Positions 18,001-27,700 of a stretch of DNA of 64,000 bases are shown here, one piece after another (position 1 is the first letter of the stretch; each line of letters starts with the position of its first letter). Origin of the DNA: Lachnospiraceae bacterium (GTDB lineage: Bacteria; Bacillota; Clostridia; Lachnospirales; Lachnospiraceae). The stretch covers positions 62,001 through 126,000 of the forward strand of contig SVDY01000003.1 in NCBI GenBank assembly GCA_015057665.1, in the 5' to 3' direction. The notes beneath the pieces are model-generated. The model was not told where the DNA came from. It searched no databases and saw only the letters and a program-made list of their open reading frames with translations. A program made the translations under genes and the position numbers.

Positions 18001-18402
18001 GTCCGCAACGAGACCATTAAACTGGATATTTATAAAAGGATAGCCAGTATTGCAAGCGAAGAGGAATATGACGATATGCTTGATGAGCTTATTGACCGCT
18101 TCGGAACTCTTCCAACTCCTGTAGGCAATCTGCTTCATGTGGCGCTTATCAAAGCAGATGCCCATAAAGCATATATCAGCCAGATCGTACAACAGGAGGA
18201 TCAGATTATTTTAACCATGTATCCGAAGGCGAAGATTCAGATTGATAAGATAGACCCGCTGTTAAAGGCAAACCGGAACTTACTAAAATTCCGTCCGGGT
18301 GCCCAGCCGGCCTTTGTGGTCAATACAGCCAGGGTGGCAAAAAAAGACCTTTTAATATGCTTAAAAGACGTGATTTCACAAATAAATCATTTGCGCTATT
18401 AA
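14878..18402 (+). CDS. mfd: Transcription-repair coupling factor
   Basis: 1174 residues, full length for Mfd, a DNA translocase that removes stalled RNA polymerase and recruits UvrA. Order of domains: UvrB-like N-terminal region (~1-370, including GGIIDIFPLT), the RNA polymerase interaction domain (~490-560, GDYVVHEKHGLGIYRG), RecG-like helicase core with Walker A GDVGYGKTEV and DEEQRF box, QLRGRVGRS motif VI, and the C-terminal TRCF domain. The start at 14878 follows GAGAGG and gives an N-terminus that aligns with other Mfd proteins (LHVTGCVESQNCHLAD). Its first 149 bases overlap pth. Confidence 0.95.
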   Translation: MHLLSAVLEQWAPVMEIKTAMEKNQFPLHVTGCVESQNCHLADTLGKDYKYRLIVTYNEQRAKEIYEDYAYFDQNVYLYPAKDILFYQADVQAGLIGKQRLEIIKQILSGQNVTVILTVDALMDKLAPLEALKKEVFAIEPMQILNVEELKERLLYLGYEKTAAVEMAGQFAIRGGIIDIFPLTEDSPYRIEMWDDEVDSIRRFDADSQRSLENAKELIIYPASEMVLEPKRMEKGKERIRKDFKKNYDVLFGSFKTEAAARLKKTTDQILGELEDFYRVTGMDSLITYFYEETVSLLDYFPKEDTVIFLDEYARMKERAESYAAEFRESMKHRLEQGYVLPGQADVLYSYGEAEAMITSANVIFLTMLTYQVHGMGIKETFHLETKSMPTYNNSFEQLVKDLERYKKQKYKMIILSPSTTRAKRLAEDIFQAGLPAVFLPEINRELVAGEIIVSPGKINRGFEYPDFGLMIGTETDIFSARARKKSKINQHKVYSGQKIGSFMELNVGDYVVHEKHGLGIYRGIEQIDVDGVGKDFISIEYKGGSNLFIPATQLDLIQKYASSTAKVPKLNKLGGTEWEKTRKQVQTHVKKLAYDLVQLYAARQAKKGFAYSEDTVWQKEFEELFPYEETEDQLKAIEAIKKDMESTKIMDRLLCGDVGYGKTEVAIRAAFKAVMDSKQVVYLCPTTILAQQIYNTFCERMKNFPIRVAMLSRFITPARQRDTIQGLKDGRVDIVIGTHKVLSKTIEYKNLGLLIIDEEQRFGVNHKEQIKDMKKEVDVLALSATPIPRTLHMSLIGIRDMSVLEEPPVDRRAIQTYVMEYNPEMVREAINRELARGGQVYYVYNKVSDIDDVTNKVAELVPDAVVAYAHGQMSERQLEKIMYQFINGEIDVLVSTTIIETGLDISNVNTMIIHDSNNFGLSQLYQLRGRVGRSSRSAYAFLMYRQNTLLKEVAEKRLKAIREFTDLGSGFKIAMRDLEIRGAGNLLGAEQSGQMEAVGYDLYCKMLNDAVLREKGEIEEAEDFETTIDINIDAYLPSSYVRNETIKLDIYKRIASIASEEEYDDMLDELIDRFGTLPTPVGNLLHVALIKADAHKAYISQIVQQEDQIILTMYPKAKIQIDKIDPLLKANRNLLKFRPGAQPAFVVNTARVAKKDLLICLKDVISQINHLRY

Positions 18403-18419
18403 AGTAAATGTATTATAAT
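18391..18419 (+). promoter_or_regulatory. Promoter of the FKBP lipoprotein gene
   Basis: TTGCGC (18391-18396), 17-nt spacer and perfect TATAAT (18414-18419), overlapping the end of mfd. Confidence 0.8.
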
Positions 18420-18523
18420 CAGTGGTTAGTATGACAATACAAAGGATTGTGGGAACTGCATGGCAATGGAGCAATCCGTTGTATCATTAGATATTATATA
18501 GAAGAATATCAGGAGGATATCAA

Positions 18524-19861
18524 ATGAAAAAAATTGCAAAGAGAATTGCGGCTGCGGCTCTTGTATGTATGATGGCAATCGGCACAATCACAGGCTGTGG
18601 TCAGCAGGCAAGTGAGCAAAGTCAGACACTGCTTTTCACTTATGATGACAGAGAAGTTTATTTAGACGAGGCATGGACATATGCGAAGATCGCACAGGCA
18701 ACCTATGAGAATGCCTATGCACAGATGTTTGGAGATGAGATGTGGACTATGCAGGTATCTGTAGATGAAGCCGGTAACCCGGTTGATTTCCAGCAGATGG
18801 TAAAGGGAAGCGTTATCTCTCAGATTAAACAGGTTATCGTTCTTGTGAACAAGGCGGAAGAACTTGGTGTAAGCCTTACCGCAGAAGAAAAAGCAGATGC
18901 AAAAGAAGCAGCGTCTCTTTTCTGTGACAAGGCACAGGGAAAAGCAATCTTAAAAGAATGCGGTGCCGACAAGGCTCTTATTGAGACAATTTACATGGAG
19001 AATGCGCTGGCCTCTAAGGTTCAGAAAGATGCTGTGAAGAATGTTGATACAAACGTATCCGAAGATGAAGCAAGACAGACAACGGTATTCAAACTTGTAT
19101 TCGGTCTTTCCACAACAGATGATGAAGGAAAGACAGTGGATATGACAGATGACGAGAAAGCAGAACAGCTTGCGAAAGCTCAGGATGCTTTAGCTCAGAT
19201 TCAGGCAGGAACTACAACAATTGAGAAACTCGCCGAGACATTAGAACTTACATCTACTGCCAATGAGACATATGGCGCAGGCGAATCCTTAGCAGGCGAA
19301 GAATTTGAAGCAATTATGGCCTCTTTAAAGGATGGTGACATTGCACCGGAAGTGATTAAGACAGACAGCAGCTATATCGTTGCCAAACTTGTGGCTTATA
19401 CAGATGAAGAAGCAACAGAAACAGAGAAAAAGAACATTATCGCTCAGCGCGAATACGACTTATTCGTTGAAACCTATGAAGAATGGACAAAAGAATTGGA
19501 AGATGCATGGAACTTCGATGAAGATGTGAACGTAGAAGCGTGGGAGAAAGTATACTTCGCTGAGAAGAAAGAACTGTTAAAAGACACAGCTCTTACAGTA
19601 GAAGACGGTGATACAGTTAATATTGATTATGTAGGTTCTGTTGACGGTGTAGAGTTCGAAGGCGGTAATACTAACGGTGCAGGTGCGGATCTTACCATTG
19701 GCTCCGGATCTTACATCGATGACTTTGAAGAACAGTTAATCGGTTCTCACCCTGGTGATACAGTGGAAGTGAATGTAACATTCCCTGATAATTATGGAAA
19801 TGAAGAATTAAATGGAAAAGATGCGGTATTTACAGTTACAGTAAATGGTATCTATGAATAA
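18524..19861 (+). CDS. FKBP-type peptidyl-prolyl isomerase lipoprotein (SurA/PrsA-like chaperone)
   Basis: 445 residues. The N-terminus is a lipoprotein signal with lipobox ITGC, so the protein is tethered outside the membrane. Residues ~40-340 are helical and charged, like the SurA/trigger-factor chaperone region ([20 protein letters not shown]). Residues ~345-445 are an FKBP domain: [20 protein letters not shown], then [15 protein letters not shown] and the terminal [12 protein letters not shown] strand. It probably helps secreted proteins fold. It has AGGAGG before the ATG, its own promoter and its own terminator. Confidence 0.88.
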   Translation: MKKIAKRIAAAALVCMMAIGTITGCGQQASEQSQTLLFTYDDREVYLDEAWTYAKIAQATYENAYAQMFGDEMWTMQVSVDEAGNPVDFQQMVKGSVISQIKQVIVLVNKAEELGVSLTAEEKADAKEAASLFCDKAQGKAILKECGADKALIETIYMENALASKVQKDAVKNVDTNVSEDEARQTTVFKLVFGLSTTDDEGKTVDMTDDEKAEQLAKAQDALAQIQAGTTTIEKLAETLELTSTANETYGAGESLAGEEFEAIMASLKDGDIAPEVIKTDSSYIVAKLVAYTDEEATETEKKNIIAQREYDLFVETYEEWTKELEDAWNFDEDVNVEAWEKVYFAEKKELLKDTALTVEDGDTVNIDYVGSVDGVEFEGGNTNGAGADLTIGSGSYIDDFEEQLIGSHPGDTVEVNVTFPDNYGNEELNGKDAVFTVTVNGIYE

Positions 19862-19891
19862 GATAAGTAATATTTCACTTATTAAGAATAG

Positions 19892-19925
19892 AAAAACGGT
19901 GTTTGGGATTCCAAACACCGTTTTT
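19892..19925. terminator. Bidirectional terminator between lipoprotein gene and tetR remnant
   Basis: AAAAACGGTGTTTGG and CCAAACACCGTTTTT form a perfect 15-pair hairpin with A and T runs on either side, so it works on both strands. Confidence 0.9.
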
Positions 19926-19939
19926 GTTCTTCTATAAGA

Positions 19940-20496
19940 TTATAATCTTGTAATAAAGTCTGCAAGTAGCCCTGCAATTACCTGTGGGGATTCTGCGCAG
20001 CCTTCGTTTAACCACGCATCAATAACATGACCACAGCCGTAAAGAATGAATGTCTGAGCATATGGGAGTATATCTTCGTTGTATTTTTCGAAAACAGGAT
20101 GCATCATCAATGATGTCCTGAAGATTTCGCGGAATACATTTTTTCGGAACACGGGATAAACACTTGGTGTCTTTAACAGAAAACAGATATTTTGGTTCGT
20201 TTGGATGAATTCCAGGATTCGTGCAATCATGATTGTAAGAGTTTCGATATTGTCGTTAAGGCAGATAGCTCCGTCCATATGAGCAGTGAGTCTGGTGATA
20301 AATTCGTATTCGATATTGGAGAGAACTGCCATAGGGGACTCGTAATGATTATAAAAAGTAGAACGGTTGATAGCTGCTTTTCACAAAGAGCCTGAACCGT
20401 AATTTTGTTGATGTCCTGATTATGGAGCATATCAATAAGAGTTTGTTTGATTTTGTTTTTTGTGGCTTCGGATCGTCTGTTGTTTCTGTGATTCAT
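19940..20496 (-). pseudogene. TetR/AcrR family regulator, frameshifted
   Basis: On the minus strand the start at 20494-20496 (GGAG seven bases upstream) opens a TetR helix-turn-helix: ATKNKIKQTLIDMLHN, then INKITVQALCEK. At about 20373-20378 the frame breaks. In the next frame the expected continuation AINRSTFYNHYESPMAVLSN is intact and runs to a stop at 19940 through a normal TetR C-terminal domain. A one-base deletion (or two-base insertion) explains it. Whole length would be ~185 residues. It is divergent from the GGDEF-NRPS operon and is the natural candidate for its repressor. A sequencing error or programmed shift is possible; there is no obvious slippery site. Confidence 0.85.
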
Positions 20497-20649
20497 GCAT
20501 GTACTCCGTTCTTATATTTTTCGGGATGTTAAATAATCTTCACTTTTCAATAAAAGTATTGTTGTTTTATTATATATCTAAAATCCGGGTTATGTCAACT
20601 TGCGTCAGATATTTTCAAGGAAAATATGATGGATGGGAAAGAAATAATG

Positions 20650-20675
20650 TTTTGCAAATCATTAATATTGCAAAA
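20650..20675 (+). promoter_or_regulatory. Inverted repeat upstream of the NRPS operon, candidate TetR operator
   Basis: TTTTGCAA (20650-20657) and TTGCAAAA (20668-20675) are a perfect 8-base inverted repeat with a 10-base spacer, centred between the frameshifted tetR and the first operon gene. The size and placement fit a TetR-family operator. The gap 20497-20760 is very AT-rich; I cannot single out a convincing -35/-10 pair in it. Confidence 0.5.
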
Positions 20676-20760
20676 TTAGATTTAATATGTTACATTTTTG
20701 TTAATAGTAATAAAAAGCTTACCAGATAAAAGATAGAATAAATGTCAAGGAGGTCTTCCA

Positions 20761-21747
20761 ATGGATTTAGGAAAAAAGAGAATGACAGCTTCATTTTCAA
20801 GTGAATACTGTTGTAGATACGACTCCTGTCTTACGATGAAAACCGGACTGGCTGAATGTGCCTATATGCTTGGATATTCCGAAGAAGAGACGGAACTGTT
20901 TGGTGAAAACAGTTTTTTGAATATGATTGTGGAAGAATCTAGAGAGGAATGGCATGAGGAATTGTGCCGCCAGATCGACAAGAAAGGACAGGCAGAATTG
21001 ATCTTTCAGGCATGCCGCAAAGACGGCAGAAAGATGTGGATCATGAACCGTGGATGTCTGATAAAAGAAGAGGACGGTCAGGAATATATTCATGGCGTAC
21101 TGGTGGATATCACCTGGTCAAAAAAACAATATGACAAGGAGAAAGAAGAGGAACAGGCACTTCATGAGCAGCTTGGCAAAGATTCTCTTACCAGTATTTA
21201 TAATGCAACTACAACGAGAAAGCTTGCAGAAGAATATTTTGAGGAAACAGGACCGGATGGAAGATGTGCCCTGTTGATCATAGATTTGGATGACTTTAAG
21301 AAAGTCAATGATCAGAAAGGCCATATGTTTGGAGACGCAGTTTTGATCCAAGCAGCAAAAGTGATCCGAAAGCTGTTCCGTTCCAATGATATCGTAGGGA
21401 GAATTGGCGGAGATGAATTCCTGGTGTTGATGAAAGATGTTACGGACAAAGAGATTGTAAAGAAACGCTGTCAGCAGTTGAATGAAATCTTAAAGACGGT
21501 ATTTGAGGAAGAGCAGTTCTCTGATATTGCGCCGACCTGCTCTATCGGTGTCGGTTTTTCGCCCGATCATGGAGATTCCTATTTTACTCTGTTTTGTTGT
21601 GCGGATCAGGCTCTTTATCAGGCTAAAGAGGCAGGAAGACAGCAATACATCTTCTATGAAGAGGAAAACTGTGGTAAAGCACGAGGGAAAGATGCGATGC
21701 AGTATGAAGGTTATGATATGAACCTTTTGAGGGGTTATTTGGAATAG
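20761..21747 (+). CDS. PAS-GGDEF diguanylate cyclase
   Basis: 328 residues, soluble. Residues ~30-130 form a PAS-like sensor (TGLAECAYMLGYSEEETELF ... GVLVDITWSKKQ). A short coiled linker (KEKEEEQALHEQL) leads into a GGDEF domain (~150-300): DSLTSIYNATTTRKLAEEYF, LLIIDLDDFKKVND, the intact catalytic GGDEF, and an RSND product-binding I-site five residues before it. It should make c-di-GMP from two GTP, with feedback control. AGGAGG precedes the ATG. The NRPS begins 15 bases after its stop, so it is the first gene of that operon. Confidence 0.9.
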   Translation: MDLGKKRMTASFSSEYCCRYDSCLTMKTGLAECAYMLGYSEEETELFGENSFLNMIVEESREEWHEELCRQIDKKGQAELIFQACRKDGRKMWIMNRGCLIKEEDGQEYIHGVLVDITWSKKQYDKEKEEEQALHEQLGKDSLTSIYNATTTRKLAEEYFEETGPDGRCALLIIDLDDFKKVNDQKGHMFGDAVLIQAAKVIRKLFRSNDIVGRIGGDEFLVLMKDVTDKEIVKKRCQQLNEILKTVFEEEQFSDIAPTCSIGVGFSPDHGDSYFTLFCCADQALYQAKEAGRQQYIFYEEENCGKARGKDAMQYEGYDMNLLRGYLE

Positions 21748-21762
21748 AGAGGAGACAAGCAT

Positions 21763-24700
21763 ATGGAATATTTTCCATTGTCATTGAGCCAGAAAAACAT
21801 ATTAGATCTTGAAAAAGTATTTCCAGGCACTTCAATAAGCAATATATGTGCAACGATTCATATGGAGGGAGACGTGGACTTTGAAATCCTAAAACAGAGT
21901 CTTCACTGTGTCCTGGAAAAAGATACATCGATTCATATGCGTCTGGAAGAAAAAGAAGGAGAGATGGTACAGTATCGTACAGAATACCGACGTGAGGATT
22001 TTCCAATCTACGATTTTACACATGCATCTGTGGAAGGATTTGAACGGTGGGAAAAGGCGGCTGCAACGAAGCCCATAGACCTTTTTGGACCGCTCTATCA
22101 GTTTGATCTGTTTCGGAACGAAGAAGGAAAAGGCGGATTTCTTCTCAAACTGCATCATATCATCGGTGACGGGTGGTCAACGATTCAACTGTGTAATAAG
22201 ATTTGTACGACATATCTGGAACTGCTGGCAGATAAGAACATCGTGCTGAAAACGGCTCCGGCTTATGAAGAGTATGTAAAAGAGGAACAGAAATATCTTG
22301 GCTCCAAAACTTATGCGAAAGACGAGGAGTATTGGAGAGAAGTTTTAAAAGAGGGCGGGGAACCGGCATTATTAAAAACAGTAAGCAGTGCGCAGATCAG
22401 TCCGGTAGGAAAAAGAATAAGTTTTTCACTTCCGGAAAGACTGAATCAGGCAATCTACCGTTATTGTGAAACAAGGAGAGTTTCGCCATTTGCTGTATTT
22501 TACATGGCCCTTGCTTTGTATTTAAGACGTACTGGAACAGCGGAGCATTTCGCAATCGGCGTACCGATTTTAAATCGTACCAATTATAAGTGGAAACAGA
22601 CAACAGGCATGTTTGTTACAACACTGCCTTTTTATAATGAGATAAATGAGGAATGGACATTTGATGAGTTTAATGACAATCTGCGTGACAGATGGTACAA
22701 ACTCTTGAAACACCAGAGGTATCCGTATCATAAGATTCGCCAGATGGCGGGTGGAGACGGCCGTCTGTTTCATGTGGCCCTGTCTTATCAGGATGGGCAG
22801 TTTGTGGAAAATCAAAATCCTGCTGTGACATTTACCGGTAAATGGCATTACTGCGGTTATCAGGCAGAACAGCTGACCATACATATGACGAGTTTGTTTA
22901 AGAACCGCCAGTATGCCATCGATTACGATTATCTGGTTCAGTTCTTTAGTGAAGGAGAGATTGCAAGACTCCATCATAATCTATGTGAAATTATGACCGA
23001 GGCATTGGATAATCCAAACCGTCCTATGTGCAGACTTTCCATCTTGTGCTCAGAACAGAAAGAACAGGTGCTTTATACTTTTAACCGGACAGAGCGAAGC
23101 GTTCCTCAGATGCCGGTTTATGATGTATTAGTGGAAAAAAACCGGGATCATCTGAACCGCACGGCTGTTATCTGTGGTGACAGACGCATATCTTATCGGG
23201 AGTTATTGTGTAAAGGCAGCATACTGGGTGAAAGATTGGCAGAGCGGAAGGTCGGAGAGAACGATCTGGCAGCGATTCTTCTTCCAAGGGAAGAAAATCT
23301 GCTGGCGGCGATGATTGGATGTCTGCAGGCAGGCGGTGCTTATGTAGTGTTGTCAGAAGAACTTCCCGCACAGAGAATCAAAAAGATTATAAAACGAAGC
23401 GGAGCAAAAGTACTCATTACAAACAGAGAGAATGCGGACCGAATTGGTCATGAAGAGGTAGAAATTATACTGGAAGAAGAGATATGCGCACGGGCAGAGG
23501 AGCATGGCTTTGCCAGGAGGGAACTTCTTTTGAATCCGATGAATCCTCTCTCTGAGAGGCTGGCTTATGTGGTCTATACATCAGGAAGCACAGGCGAGCC
23601 AAAGGGAGTGGAAATCAGCCACGACAATCTGCTGAATCTGGCCCAGGAAATGACAGATATCTATGGAGACGGAGCAGTTCTTTCTGTATGTAATACGGGA
23701 TTTGATGCCTTTATGCTGGAGAGTATGGTTGCCCTTATGAATGGAAAGACGATTCTGTTCCCGAAAACGGAAGATTTGGAATCTCCATCCCGACTGGCTT
23801 TTTTGATTGAAGGATACAGAGTAGGAAATATTGTAATGACTCCGTCCCGTCTGGCTGCATTTATGCTGGAAGAAACGTTCCAATCCGCAGCCCGCAGGCT
23901 GGAGACGATTATATGCGGAGGAGAAGCTTTTCCACAGGAACTGTTAAGAAAACTGAGAAAATATACCCATGCAAGAATATATAATCAGTACGGACCGTCA
24001 GAGGCGACGGTGGCGGTAAGTTTTAAAGAATTGTCCCGTTCGGGAAGAATTACGGCAGGGCGTCCAATGGGCAACTGCAGAATTTATATTCTGGATCAGT
24101 GGATGAATCCGGTGCCGGTGGAGAGCAGCGGACGGGTATACATCGGAGGCCGGTGTGTGGGCAGAGGATATCGGAATGCGCCGGAACTGACAGAGAAGGC
24201 TTTTAGAGAAAGTCCTTTCGTGGTAGGCGAACGAATATATGATACCGGAGATATTGGATATTGGACACCGGATGGAGAACTTGTCCTTACCGGCCGTCAG
24301 GATGACCAGATTAAACTTAGAGGCCTGCGTGTGGAACTGCAGGAAGTAAGTTCCTGTATCGAATCTTACAAAGGGGTTACGTCTGCATTTGCAACTGTAC
24401 GTGAAGTGAATGGGCAGCAGGTACTTGGCGCTTATTATTGCGCGGAAGAACCGATTGATGAAATGCTTCTGCTCGTCTATGTTGCGGCATATCTTCCCAA
24501 ATATATGGTTCCGGCCTTTATCATGTATCTTGACGAGATTCCGGTAAGTGCCAATGGAAAGGCGGATATACACAGACTGCCGCTTCCAGACAGAAAGAAA
24601 GAGAAAAAAGAGGACAGTCTTACGGATACTGAACATAAAGTATTACAAGTGTTCCGTGAAGTGTTAAAAACAGAAGACATATATGCACAGGATGATTATT

Positions 24701-27700
24701 TCCTCTGCGGAGGTAATTCCTTAAATGCCATGGAATGTTTGATCCGCATCGAGGAACTGACAGGATGCAGAATCCGTGTTGGGGATTTGTATGCATGCAG
24801 GACTGCCCTGATGCTTGCTGCCTATCTGGAGAGCAGCATGGGCAGAGGCGGCAGAACCGGCTTTGAGACGGGCAGGCAGATCTGGGTAAAGAATCCGGTG
24901 AGAGAGGAAGCACAGCCTATGTCGCCGGTACAGCAGGGAATGTACATTCAGACCATGCTGGATCCAACCGGACTTTCCTATAATATGCCGGGGGCTTTCC
25001 TGCTGGCCGAAGAGCCGGATAAGGAGCAGCTTCAAAAGGCATTTGAAACATTGTTAGAGACAGAGCCGATTCTTCGAACTTCTTATCGTCAGAGTTTGGA
25101 CGGTATCCGTGCCTATGTGGAAGAAAATACCGCATTTGAATTAGAAGAATTAAAGGCGGAGAATTTCAGGGAAGCAGCAGGGCTGTTCCTAAGACCCTTT
25201 GATTTGGCACAAGGACCGCTTCTTCGCGGAGCGGTCTGGCAGGCGGAAGAAGGATGGTATCTGTTCTTAGACAGCCATCATATCGTGGGAGACGGTATGA
25301 GTACGCCGATTCTTCTGGAACGATTGAATCTGGCATATCAGCAGAAACCGGTTCAGGTAACCTGGAATTATTATGATTACCTTTCCAATTCCATCTTAAA
25401 ACGCAAGGAATCTGTTAAAACGCAGCAGCTGGCATATTGGAAAGAACAGCTTGCGGACTTGCCGGAGACATTGAAACTGCCGGGCGATTATTCTGCGTCA
25501 GCAAAATTCGATTATAAAGGCGCTGATTATGAGTATCAGCTTAAGAGAGACAGAAGTCTTGCCTGCACGGCATTTTGCAGGACAAAGGGAATATCAGAGT
25601 TTGTACTGTTTCTTGCTGCTTACGGGATCCTTCTTTCTGAAATATCAGGAAAGGATGATTTTGTTATTGGCGCTCCGGCAGCAGGAAGATTAGAGGCACA
25701 GAGCAGGGAGATTATGGGTCCGTTTATCAATACACTGCCGTTAAGACTCTTGCCGGATAAGAACAAAACGGTGAGAGAATGGATAGAGACTGTGGGAAAC
25801 ACGGTTACGGGAATGATTGATTATCAGCAGGTTTCCCTTGAGGAAATCATCCAAGAACTTCATCTGCCTAGGGGACAGCAAAATGCCCTCTATCAGGTGA
25901 TGATGACCCAGAGTCCGGTAGATGAAAGTGCCTTTGTTTTTGATGGAAAACCGATGAGGTATTGTCCGATTTCGACAGGATGTGTCAAAATGGATCTGAT
26001 TCTTGAATTATCCAAAGCAGGGGAGGATTTTAAATTGAGGTTCTCTTATGCAGACAGTCTGTTTGAAGAAGACACCATTCATTTTTATGCAAGATGTATG
26101 GAACAGATTCTGGGACAATTAACTGAGAATGAGGAACAAAGATTAAAGAATCTTACGGTAATGATGCCGGAAGATGACAAGAAATATGTGAAGACGCCAA
26201 ATGAGACGGTGGTTCCTTTTGAGGAACTTCCGATACATAGCATTCTTAAGAATACTTCTCTTAGCAAAAGAGAAGAGACAGCAATCATCTATCATAAAAA
26301 AGAATACAGCTTTGACTGGCTGGAAAGACGGGCCGGGGCAATTGCAGGATTTATCGAAGAGAAAGGCGTGGAACCGGGAACACCGGTTGCCCTTTGTTTA
26401 AGCCGGACCCCTGAGATGATTGCAGCTATGTATGGTGTGTTAAAGGCAGGATGTGCTTATGTATTTATGCTCCCTTCCTTCCCGGAAGCGAGACTTACCT
26501 ACATGACAGAGATAACCAAAGCGGGAATGATATTCTATGATGAATCTGCCCGTGAGAAAATGCCGGCGGAATATCTGGAGAAACTCACAGCCTGCAAAGC
26601 ATATAAACTGCCGGAAGGAAAGAGCGAAGAATATGAAGACCGTCCAATCGGAGATGATTATCTGGTGAATGTACTGTTCACCTCCGGATCCACAGGGAAA
26701 CCAAAAGGTGTAATGTTAAAGCACCGCTCCATTTCCAATCTTTATTCTCAGATGAAGACGTTGCTGGAGCCGGTTGAGGGAAGAGTCTTGTGTTCTACGA
26801 ATTCCGTCTTTGACTGTTTCGTAGTGGAGACCGTTATTGCTCTTGCACTTGGCAGATGTGTGGTTCTGGCGGATGAAGAGGAGATGATGCTTCCGTGGAA
26901 GCTGGCAGATCTTGTGTCAACTTACCATACAGGTATTTTTGAAATGACTCCGTCAAGACTTCAGATGTGTCTTGGCAACGAGGTATTCTGCAAAGCGGCG
27001 AAGCATATCGGTATCGTGCTTCTTGGCGGCGAAGTGGTGACAAAGACCCTTATGGAGAAGTTCTATCAGCATAGTGATGGGATTCTCATGAATATGTATG
27101 GACCGACGGAGGCGACCGTCTTTACAACCATGGAGCCCCTTGTGTCAGGGGAGCATATTACGATAGGAAGACCGCTTCAAAATACAAGGACTTATGTTCT
27201 GGATGAAGATCTCCGCCCGGTTATTCCGACAGGCTGCGGTGAATTGTATATAGCGGGAGAATGCCTGGCAGAAGGCTATATTTCCCGTCCGGAACTGAAT
27301 GAAGTTTCTTTTATAGAAGACATTTATTTCCCTGGTGAGAAGATGTATCGAAGCGGCGATCTTGTTCGTCTGCGCACAGACGGAAGATTTGATTACATTG
27401 GCCGCAAAGATGCCCAGGTCAAATTAAATGGCCAGAGAGTGGAGCTTTCCGAAATCACCGGTACAATACTGGAATCCGGATATGCTGTCCAGGCGGCTGT
27501 TGTTCCGGTCAGAAAAGAAGACGGTTCCATGGAACTGTGTGCTTTTTATGAAGGAAAGAAGGGCAGCAGTCAGGCGGAAAGAAAAGAGGCAATTAAGAAG
27601 TATTTAAAGAAAATACTGCCGGTCTATATGATTCCGTCCGGGTTAAGAGAAGTGGAGCAGATGCCGATGACGGCCACGAATAAGATAGATATGCAGCTTC

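Noticed and set aside
20497-20760. A c-di-GMP (GEMM) riboswitch before the GGDEF-NRPS operon
   Set aside because: I looked for the characteristic GCACAGGGCAAACC and GNRA/receptor pieces and found neither; the region is simply AT-rich.
23998-24636. A 212-codon minus-strand frame inside the NRPS
   Set aside because: It mirrors the conserved A1-T1 region; no ribosome site or family match.
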